A stretch of DNA of 64,000 nucleotides from Rhynochetos jubatus (taxonomy: Eukaryota; Chordata; Aves; Eurypygiformes; Rhynochetidae): positions 101,219,086-101,283,085 of the forward strand of contig CM050650.1 in assembly GCA_027574665.1 (NCBI GenBank), in the 5' to 3' direction. The notes under the pieces are model-generated. The model was not told where the DNA came from. It worked only from the letters and a program-made list of their open reading frames with translations, and did not search any database. Both the position numbers and the translations under genes were made by a program. This document shows, piece by piece, positions 38,151 to 46,680 of this stretch. The number at the start of each line of letters is the position of its first letter. Position 1 is the first letter of the stretch.

Positions 38151-40839
38151 GAAAACCAAAATGGTTAAACCTCTGAACAACAGTACTTAAGTGGAATGAC
38201 CTTGATATTGTCTCTTACTGGCACCATGAAGGTTACTAGCTACAATTCTCACATTCCCTCAAAGGCAGAAATGTCTTTCAAAAGTCTCATCAATTAGTAA
38301 TGTCACCTTAAGGACAGATGGTATTGGTGTAGGTGCTTGGAAAAGAACCAGCGTGTTAGGGCCTGTCTCTGAGGAGCTAAATAATGCTTGAGGGTACTTT
38401 AAAACAGGCAACACACACCTCCCCCCACAGCCTTGCCAACTGTTCCCCCTAAACTAAGCACTCCAGAGGGAATACAGTATAGCAGAACAATTAATTTAGC
38501 CCCAGGGGCCCTTTTGAACAACAGTATCGTAACATCCTCTCTTGCTGACCAATATTTCCTTGAAGCATCTCACTTGCCAGCCTGTAACCATCTCTTCCCT
38601 ACAACAATTTCCTGTTTTCTCCTTCTGTTTCCAGCTTAGAAGAGTTTTGGTACTTACATTTATTGGCCTGTGCTGGTACAGTATATAAAACAATGATGTT
38701 GTTGTAGCCGACACTGCAGCTGTAGTTGATGTAGCTGTAGTCATCGCTATTGTCAATCTTACGAGAGAAACTTCTGGTTTAGACAGAACTTTACCACAAA
38801 AAGAAAGCAGAGTCAAATTTGAACCCAAGCAACAAAATTTCTAGCTGTAGACAGTCAGTGGGTGGCGTGGCCTCCTTTTCATTCTTTATGGTATAACAAA
38901 TTGGGGTTAGGAATGTGTGTACGTATAAACAGTTCTTATTGTTCCAGCATGGAAGACAACTACAAATAAAGAAATCATTACATGTTTCAAGTCTGAAGAC
39001 AGAGCTATTGAAAAGAGAATGTGTTAAGTGAGAGTATTTGGAACATTGCTCTCTGGTTTTGCTAACAACCAAAGAGCTTGTGGGACAAAATGATATTTTG
39101 ATGAAGTTGCTCATGGAGAATACTTCTGCTTTCTCACTTCCTCACCCTACATCTGTGTTCTGCTGAAGATTTCTCTTCTTATAGACTTTTTTCTCCAGCA
39201 TACAACTTTGAATTTTAAACTTTCATATTTTTTTAACTTAAGACTTCACAATAACCTGGCAAAAAGCTACTGCCTTCTGTCTCTGCTGGTAAGTGCAAGT
39301 TCTGGTTATGGTTTCCCCCAAGCATCCCTTTTTAATGAGTATATAGTAAATTTTCAGCTATGTTCTGAATCAGTAGTTTTGCTTAGATGTGTGCAAATAT
39401 TCCTGCACCTTGCAGAAAAATGCTTCTTCCTCCCAGAAAGTGACAAAAGAGAAACGTGAATTCAAAATTAATAACATAACAAGATGAAAAATCAAATGAG
39501 GAAATCTAAAATTTCAGACCTTTTTTGGTATGGCATAGGGAAGCAAAAAGCAAGCTCTCAGTTAAAAACAAATCCCTGTCAATTTACCTTTAAACACCCC
39601 AATTAGTACAAACAGTCTTGATGTAAACACTCCTCCATACCATCTATAGGGAATACAGAGTAATATTGCCTCTGTTCAAACTCATAAATTTGGGGATTTT
39701 ATGGTAGTACATTAGGTACTTAAAATACAATAGAGAGATTACAGTCACTAGGTTAGGTCGTCTTCTGTAATTACCATGTTTAGGTACCGTAGTTCCACGC
39801 TGAGTTCGAGTCAGGCTGGTGGAGTCGCCTCCTGGAATGCCAAGCTTCAGTTCCACTGTAATATGGCTCTTTTGGGTATGGCAAAAATTTTGAGGCACAA
39901 AGGGTTTGTAAAAGTAACTGTCACAGCTACCTGAGTCTGTAGAGAGGCTCAAATGTTAGCTGGGGAGGGGTCTGTGCTGTCCCATTTATCTCAATAAGGC
40001 AGGAACTCAGGTGAGAATTGAGAATGTGCTAAAGGCCAACAATGTTTATGCGTATGGGTTGCTGCCATAGGGTGTAAGAAAGGAGAGCAGGCATCTTTTG
40101 CAGTGACAGTGATTACGGTACCCGGTTATTTGGCTTCATCTGGGTGCTATGGGGGGAAGAAATTATCACTTGTTTAGCTCAATAGAGAAGGAACAAGGTC
40201 CCAAAAGCTCAGTAAAGCCCAGAAAATCCTCAGAAGACCAGCAAGCCTCAGGAAGCAGTAAATCTAACCAGGGTGAGTCAAGACCAAGAAAGCACGTATT
40301 ATATCATACTGGAGCTTCTGCAGAATCTGCTGTGAGTGGAGTTAAACAGCAACTTCTCAAACTAAAAGTGCTTACTTAAACAGCACAGCAAGAAATGATA
40401 CAATCATTACTGTTTTAATCTAGACCCAGCCAGCCATAAATGGAATTTATTTATGACCTTTTTAACTATTCCAACTCAATAGACAATGCAATGAAACAAA
40501 ACCAAAAACTATTGTGACCTCTTCTGCCAGTTGCGATGCAAAAAATACCATCTTTTCAGAAATCTAAGCCTCAGACTACTGCAGGCCAGAAAGGAAAAGT
40601 CTCATCTTAAGCTTAGTGACCATTTCTGTGTTTCTCGTAATCATTAGCGAATTCCCCCTGGTCCCCTGACAAGGAGGAGGTGGAGGGGTGTGAGAGCTGA
40701 GCAGCTCTGACCGGGGAATTGTGCACAGCATCTTGGCTACATGATGTCTGGTACTAACAAGTATTAGCGTCATTTTCCCTTGACGAATGAAAGAATGAGT
40801 CCCTGAGGCGTTTTTTAAAATATGGGTGAATAGCAAGAC
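38151..40839. other. Intergenic DNA upstream of the CSMD1 island, no gene seen
   Basis: No gene is supported. The 76-codon frame at 40149-40379 is Ser/Lys/Gln-rich with no recognisable domain; a GTGAGT donor-like hexamer sits inside it at 40273. It could be part of an unannotated upstream exon or chance. Several imperfect GTAGCTG/GTTGTAG motifs lie at 38698-38745. Confidence 0.55.
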
Positions 40840-41030
40840 TGGTTCCCTCCTCCGAAAGTGTCCGGGCCCGGCACGGGAGCGCAGTGGGTTTGGGATTTCA
40901 GGGGAAGAGCAGACGGGGAAGGCAGGGCAGGGTAAGGGAGTGCGGGCAGGGAGGGAAGGCTTGCCACGAGATGGCAGCAATGCCACGTCGTTCCCGGCAG
41001 CTCGCCGGGCCCTGGATTTTTATTTTGAGT
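40840..41030. promoter_or_regulatory. Small isolated CpG cluster upstream of the CSMD1 island
   Basis: About 13 CpG dinucleotides fall within roughly 190 bases of G-rich sequence, flanked on both sides by CpG-poor DNA and separated from the main island by about 750 bases. It could be a shore element, an alternative upstream first exon or promoter, or simply an eroded part of the island. No convincing ORF or splice signal decides between these. Confidence 0.45.
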
Positions 41031-42009
41031 GAGAACCGCAACGTTTATACATAAATACAAGCTTATTACAAAGTCAGCCTACCTCATTCAGTGCCCATTC
41101 ACCACCTTCTTGCAACTTACAATGAGAAAACAACTTTGCATATTTCAGCACGAAGGAAAACTCATCATAAGTGAATAATTACAACCTTGAAACTACCTTT
41201 CCAAAGGTGTTTGTGTTCCTGCTTTTCCTTCCTGTGAGCCTTTGTATTTTAATTATGGCTATAGGTAAGCATTAATTATCGAGTCAGGCCCAGCGTGCAG
41301 CGGTGGCAGCAGTACTCTGTTCAGTTCTTTCTGTATCGAAAGTGGGGTTTGGGTGCTCTTTGGCCATCCCTTTGCAGTCAGGCCTGGCACAGACACTGTT
41401 GTTGGCTGCTGGAGCTGCGGGAGCATGAGGACCTGTGACAGGCCATCCTTTCCTTCCCTCAGGCTCAGGGAACCAGTCCGGCTGGGTCCAGGGTGCTGAT
41501 GGGGAAGCCTCTGTCTGCACACTGCCATGCCTGATTTGTTGGGGCTTATTTTTTTTGAAAGGATAGTTAATGGCTGAAATTCCTCTTGCACTCGGGAATG
41601 GCAGCATAAAGACAAAGCGGTGTTCCTCAAGGAGAGGTTGGGTCTTCTCCTTCCCCTCGGGAAAAACAGCTTGTTCTGATGAGCAACTTGGAAGGAACGA
41701 GCAGGGCATATTTTGGACCTGGAAGCTTTCCTCTCTCCCGAGAGGGGACCGAGTTTCACCTAGGACTAGGGATTCCCACCCCAGCACAGGCACCACCCGC
41801 GCCCCACATGTGGCTGGAGGAGCAGGGCTGCGGGCAGAGCCCGGGGCAGAAGCCGGGGTAGCGCACAGGAGCCCTCCCGGGCAGGTGTAGCCCTGGAGCC
41901 GTCCCCGTTCCCCGCGCAGGAGGGCAACAGGGTGACGGCGGGCCGGGAGGAAGCCGTCTCTCCCCCAGGGCGTTTTCGGGGGCGGCGGTGGCCGCCCGGG
42001 GTCGTGGTC

Positions 42010-42033
42010 GGGGCGGGGGGGTGGGTGGGAGGG
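42010..42033 (+). promoter_or_regulatory. G-quadruplex motif upstream of CSMD1 exon 1
   Basis: Five G runs of three or more (GGGG, G7, GGG, GGG, GGG) separated by single bases satisfy the canonical G3+N1-7 pattern on the + strand, about 640 bases before the ATG in the presumed core or proximal promoter. Confidence 0.7.
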
Positions 42034-42362
42034 AGTCCGCGGCCTCCCCGGGGGGCTGTGCGGGGGCCGGCCGGCGGAGCGGGGCGGCTGCGGGCTTGGT
42101 GTGCGCCGGCTGCGCAGCGCCGGCCCCTTCCCCTCTCCGTGGGAAGTGATGGTTGAGTCCGGCGGCGGCGGCTTCTCGTGTGGCTGGCAGCCGCTCCGCT
42201 GCGCTGCCTGCGCTGCTCTCGCCGCGATCCCTCCCTCCTTCCTTCCCTCTCCCCTCCTCCTCTTCCTCGCACTCCCCGCATCCCTCTCCTGTCGCCGCCG
42301 CTGCCCGGCTCTCCCCGCCGGCGGCCGTGGATGCCGCGCTGCCCGCGGCGCCGGGCGTGCCT

Positions 42363-42380
42363 CCCCTCCCTCCCCTCCCC
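42363..42380 (-). promoter_or_regulatory. C-run block: G-quadruplex motif on minus strand, beside GC boxes
   Basis: Four C runs (CCCC, CCC, CCCC, CCCC) separated by single T give a canonical G4 motif on the minus strand (i-motif on plus). It is directly followed by a GC box at 42382-42387. A longer pyrimidine-rich stretch at about 42229-42277 lies just upstream. Confidence 0.65.
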
Positions 42381-42444
42381 TGGGCGGGCGGCGGGCCGGC
42401 GGCGCCGGGGTTCCGCGGGCGCTGAGCGGCGCGGCGCGGGACTG

Positions 42445-42554
42445 ATGCTATGAGCAGAGCGGCGCGAGCCGCCCGCGCAGTCCTGCAGGAGGCGCCGGGC
42501 GCTGCGCGGCGCTCGGGACCCGGACCGCTCCTCTCCGCCTCTCCCTCGCCCTGA
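42445..42554 (+). other. Two overlapping upstream ORFs in the presumed CSMD1 leader
   Basis: ATG CTA TGA at 42445-42453 is a two-codon minimal uORF. Five bases into it a second ATG (42450) opens a 34-codon Arg/Ala/Pro-rich frame ending at TGA 42552-42554, about 117 bases before the CSMD1 ATG and in a different frame. Both matter only if transcription starts upstream of 42445, which the sequence cannot show. No further ATG occurs between 42555 and 42670. Confidence 0.55.
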
Positions 42555-42634
42555 GCTGGTGATTTGGCGCTGTCCTTAGCCCCGCTGCCGCTCGGAGGAC
42601 AACGGTCGCAGCCGAGAAGAGCCGCCGGGGGTTT

Positions 42635-42656
42635 TGTGTGAGTGTGTGTGTGTGTG
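42635..42656 (+). repeat. TG dinucleotide tract in the CSMD1 leader
   Basis: Alternating TG repeats, interrupted once by an A at 42641, end 14 bases before the CSMD1 start codon. Such tracts are length-variable and can adopt Z-DNA. Here the tract would lie inside the 5' UTR, immediately ahead of the start codon. Confidence 0.9.
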
Positions 42657-42670
42657 GAATAACTGCAGAC

Positions 42671-42737
42671 ATGACTGCGTGGAGGAAATTCAAGTCTCTG
42701 CTGGTTCTCTGCGCGGGGCTCCTCACTGCAGCTCAGG
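42671..42737 (+). CDS. CSMD1: CSMD1 coding exon 1 (signal peptide), partial gene
   Basis: Seen: the ATG at 42671 opens a 22-codon frame plus one base (phase 1), ending at 42737 directly before GTAAGA. The peptide has a basic n-region (MTAWRKFK), a hydrophobic core (SLLVLCAGLL) and a small-residue c-region (TAAQ, then Gly completed in exon 2). An in-frame TGA at 42560-42562 rules out an upstream start in this frame; the Kozak context has G at -3. Known: CSMD1 proteins begin MTAWR and end the signal region LCA-LLTAA-G before the first CUB domain, and exon 1 encodes only this leader before a very large intron. CSMD1 is a type I membrane protein of tandem CUB and Sushi domains, mainly neural, linked to complement control. 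Inference: this is its 5' end; the remaining exons lie beyond 64000. The core is about six residues shorter than the mammalian forms I recall. The 5' UTR start is unknown. Confidence 0.9.
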
Positions 42738-42743
42738 GTAAGA
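42738..42743 (+). other. CSMD1: Splice donor of CSMD1 exon 1
   Basis: The exon ends ...GCTCAGG and is followed by GTAAGA, a near-consensus U2-type donor. The resulting phase 1 junction splits a Gly codon, as expected from the conserved Gly after the CSMD1 leader peptide. Confidence 0.88.
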
Positions 42744-43524
42744 TTTGGGTTTCTTGCACTGGATTCGTGTAGGCTGTGGTTATGGCACTCACTTACCCCC
42801 TCAGCCAAACCGCTACCTCTCGGCTGAGCTCTCTCCCTCGCTCCGTCTCTGCGCCGGGAAGCGGCAGGCTCCCCGAGCCCGCTCCCCCTGCCTCCCAACC
42901 TCCCGCCGGTGTTCCCCGAGGGCTCGGTTCCCGGCCGGACACTTCCCCCGGGAGAAACCAGCCCTCAGGAGTTGGGCAGCAGCCGCTGCGGCAGGACCCG
43001 TGCGCATCCAGCCGCCTGGGCAGCGCCGGAGTTTGGGCACACTTCGCCCTCCGCGCGCGCACGGACGGCACGCGCTGCCGTGCGAGGGACAGTCCCCGGG
43101 CTGGCAAGTTTGGCTTTCCCCTCCTCCTGCCTCCCCGGCTTTTGCCGTGCTCACGGGGGGAGAGCGCGGAGTGGGTGGCCGCGGAGAGCCGCCCCCGCCT
43201 GCATTCGGCCGGCTCCGCTCCCCGCAAGTTACGCGGAGGTGGGGATGCGGGGCCAGGGATGCGGGGCCGGGGTCCCCCTCCGCCAGCTGCCTGTCCGTGC
43301 CGGAGGGGAGCGTCTCCCACGCCCAGCGGGGTTTCTCCTTAAAATCAATGGGGGGAGGGAGCAGAAACGAGGGGGGTGACGGTGGAGAATTGGGTTACAC
43401 AACTTCAGTGCTGGCCTCAGCCCCATCACTTGCCTCATCGCTGGAGACAACAACTTCCCCATTATTCACTTCGCCTCTCATTAGCCCTGCGCTTTTTCAT
43501 GCTGGGAGAGAGATGCGAGCGTGT

Positions 43525-43570
43525 GAGAGAGAGGGAGGGAGCGAGGAAGGGAGGGAGGGAAAGAGGGAGG
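43525..43570 (+). promoter_or_regulatory. Polypurine tract with G-quadruplex motif in 5' intron 1
   Basis: A 46-base stretch is all purine except one C at 43542. Within it 43549-43567 has four GGG runs with loops of 1, 1 and 5 bases. It lies about 800 bases downstream of exon 1, inside the CpG island. A polypurine-polypyrimidine tract like this can form triplex DNA or G4; function is not known. Confidence 0.65.
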
Positions 43571-45839
43571 CTGCTGGCAGCTGAGCACCTGTCCCCGTTA
43601 CAGCCTCTGCCTTCTCCCACCTCGCTCCCGGCTGTTTCTGCCTGCCTCCGGGAGGACGGCTACCCTCGCGGTCTGTGCTGTCTGAGGCTCCCTTAACCCT
43701 TCCAAGGCGCTTTCCATCATTCCCACCATTTTATTTTCCTCACTGCTTTTTTTTTTCGATGCGGGGGCGGCTGGTGCTGGGGGAGCCGGCGACGGCCAGG
43801 GCTGGCGGGAGCGGTTGGAGCCTTCCCCGTCCTGCGGGTGCCCGCGGCCGGGTTCCCTCACCCGCCCGTCATTGCAGGGTGCCCTCCCTCCGGCAGCCTC
43901 TGCCCGTGATCCGCAGGGAGAGGCGGTGGAAGGGCAGCCCGGTCTGCCGGCGGCCGGGCGGGAGGTTTGCCCGGTCCGGCGGAGCGGCGGCGGCTCGGAG
44001 CCAGCCCGGCTGCACCGCTCTCTGTCCGCATCCTGCCGCCGTTCACCAGGCAACGCCACCCGGTCGCGCTGTCTCCGTGGGGAAAGGAGCGCGGGGGAGG
44101 AGAGGCGCCTAGGTTTGCCTGAGCTGTGCAACGGGCGGCTCCCGGAGACGGGGCTGTGCTCGGCGGCACACGCAGCCCCGGGGCGGGCGGGGGCTTCTCG
44201 GCGTGGCCGCCCTGCCCAAACTTCAAGCATCACTCCCCCCCCCACACGCCGCCTCCGGTGCCTCGGTACCCCGCCCGCCCGGGGCTTGGCAGCCGCTCCC
44301 AGCCGGCACACGTGCCGGGCGCCCCGACGTTGCCCGGAGCAGGGGGAGCCCCGGGCAGGGCGGCGGAGCTGCCATCGGCCGCCGCACACGGGGCCACGGC
44401 CGCGCCGGGACGAGCTGCAGCTGCATCCGCGGCCGCGCCGGCTCCCGGGGCGGGCCGACACCCGCGACTCATTTGTTAAATACACTGTAGCTGGTTCTGT
44501 CGTTTGACATTTAAGTGTTTTCTCTTCATGGCTGACAGCACATATGAAAAGCTGGAGGCTGGATCATGGTTATTCCGCGGAGATCCGACGTGTTTTGCTT
44601 ACATACGAAGGCTTTGCCAGGAACATTTGGGCACTGCCTCTGGTGCTGCTCTGCAGAATGTAATTATACCTCGCTTAATGTGGAGCAGCAACACACCTAC
44701 TTCAAGGCTACAAACTGACTTAATATTGAAGTCAAACAACAGGTAGAAGGGGAACCAGCGGAGACATTTGACATAATTCTTTCCCATTTACCTTCCCAGG
44801 CAATCGAGCACAGGTATCTGTATTTAGTCAAATGTAATCCTGAGGCTGAAATTACATTTATAGTTTAGGGAGTGAAAGAACTCCTTCCTTAGTAACATGA
44901 AGAGCCTAGGCTTTCAGGAGCACGTACAACTGTAATTAATAGATCCCCAGAACTCGTCGTTTTACCAGCTCCTTGGTAGTCAAATCATTTGGTAGTCACT
45001 CTAACAGGAATTCACCCAGGTTTTGGTTGGTTTGGGGGTTTTATGAGGGGGGAAAAGTGCTGAATTTCTGGAGGTGTTGCCACAAGCAATCCCTTATCTT
45101 TCAGTAAAATGAGAGGTGGGCTGCTTTCCACATTGTTCCTCGTTATGAAATGAAATGGAAACCTTTTGTTGCTGTACAATTTTCTGTAACTTTTTAAAGG
45201 GGCAAGAAAGGATGAAAATGAACACACGTCATTGTTTGTTGTGGTAGGCTTGAGGTGAAGTTCTATATGTTTCTTTGGACTCGTTTTGTCTGATTGATGC
45301 ATCTGAGTGTCTTGGAAAATTTTGGGGGATTCTTCCCTGTCTATTATGCTTTAAGCATCAAGGGAAATTAGTAGGGTGTCATTTAAAGGCACCACTTTCC
45401 CAAAAACTGCCCTATCCTAGCAGTTATGCTTCAACAAGACAGGCAGCACGGTGTTCAGCTCTGCATGTTAAGATGGGCTTGTTTATAGAGACATTTACTA
45501 ATTCTGGTAGGCTATATCCCAGCAAAAGCAAACGTAAAAGCCTATTGATTTGCTTGAAACTCAAAATACGTCAGTATCATTTCTGTAAAAATTTCGTACA
45601 GCTGGGGAACAAATGGCAGATTTAGACTGAACTCGGACTAAAATTCAAGATAAAAGATTAAAATGTCTTTCTGCTGTGACCTGAGGTCTGTGAACAACCT
45701 AATTTCAAAGTAGAAATTCATATTGCTTAATGCTTAATACTTAATATTGTCCTGGTATATGCTTTCAACATAATTTCCTGGACTTGTTCAGATAACCAAA
45801 TACAACACCTTCATCGCCACCTAATTGCCTCAAACAAAA

Positions 45840-45863
45840 TGTGCATAAGCAGGCTTATGCACA
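45840..45863. repeat. Palindrome with 11-base perfect arms
   Basis: TGTGCATAAGC, centre AG, then GCTTATGCACA: arms are exact reverse complements. The right half continues into CACAGAGGCTT, a phrase also found at 16257-16280 (see findings). Confidence 0.88.
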
Positions 45864-45958
45864 GAGGCTTCATTCTGATTAATGGAAATAGCAGAGGGAA
45901 AACATTTCTTAAATTGAATCCAGACAGTGAAAGGACATCTACAGCTTAGGGTTTTGTA

Positions 45959-45981
45959 AAAAAAAAAAAAACAAACAAAAA
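45959..45981. repeat. A-rich simple repeat
   Basis: A run of A followed by ACAAACAAAAAACC, within the 5' part of CSMD1 intron 1. Confidence 0.85.
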
Positions 45982-46636
45982 ACCATAAACCCCAAAACAT
46001 CTTATGTACCCTCTGTTCACTGCTATCACTTTGTCAAAATAATTGCTATGACTACCTCACACAAAGTTACCACTGTGTTTAAGGCCTACTCCTGTTGGAC
46101 TGGGAGTGTTTGTCTCTTTTAAAGTCATGTATTTTCTCTCTCTCCAAAGCAGTGTTTCTCAGACTGTGAAGCTTGTCTCTCTAGAGAGGCTCCATTCTCT
46201 TCCAGAGAAGACTAAAGCAATCCTAGGGAAAATGAGCTGAAAAAAGGGATTTTTTAATAGAACGTCAGAGCTACGTGTTGAATACCCAATACAAACCCAA
46301 GTATTCTGTGGATGCATTCCTCAGCCCCAGCCCACTGAGGAAATAGTCATAGAAAGACAGAAAAGAGAAAAGCCAGCTCTGACCACGTAATATTTTAATA
46401 TAAAAATGCACTTATGTTTGGTAGCATCCATATCTTTTCCAATTTTCCATCAAGATACGCATATAATGTCCTTAACTCTGTACAGGAATAGGAAATATGG
46501 TCAATGTGAATATAAGAAGTGGAGACCTTATCCGTTTAATAAGGATTCCCAGAACATCATTTTAGACCTTTGAACCCATAGATGAGGTTTGAATTCCCAC
46601 CATCAGCCAGTACAGGGTTATCAGTTTCTCTGTGGG

Positions 46637-46680
46637 TGGAATGGGATACTGGTGTGTGTGGAACAGGATACTGGTGTGAG
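46637..46680 (+). repeat. Two-copy tandem duplication, unit about 22 bases
   Basis: GGATACTGGTGTG occurs twice, preceded by TGGAATG and TGGAACA respectively, giving two imperfect tandem units. Confidence 0.75.

Larger units (their letters stand above)
41790..44475 (+). promoter_or_regulatory. CSMD1: CpG island spanning CSMD1 promoter, exon 1 and start of intron 1
   Basis: Base composition changes sharply from AT-rich flanks to very GC-rich, CpG-dense sequence from about 41790 to about 44475, where it ends abruptly at the ATTTGTTAAATACA stretch. GC boxes (GGGCGG) are visible at 42082, 42382 and 43765, with more on the opposite strand near 44271, and an E-box CACGTG at 44309. No TATA box is evident before the ATG, which fits a dispersed CpG-island promoter. 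The long open frames on both strands here (one of 380 codons on the minus strand) are products of low stop-codon frequency in GC-rich DNA, not genes. Boundaries are estimated by eye; CpG observed/expected was not calculated. Confidence 0.88.

Noticed and set aside
41756..42898. 380-codon open frame on the minus strand, plus several frames of 100-300 codons on both strands (42745-43584, 43598-44485, 43815-44507)
   Set aside because: All lie in the CpG island, where GC-rich sequence makes stops rare. The translations are low-complexity Arg/Pro/Ala/Gly with no domain, overlap each other and overlap the CSMD1 exon. They are compositional artefacts.
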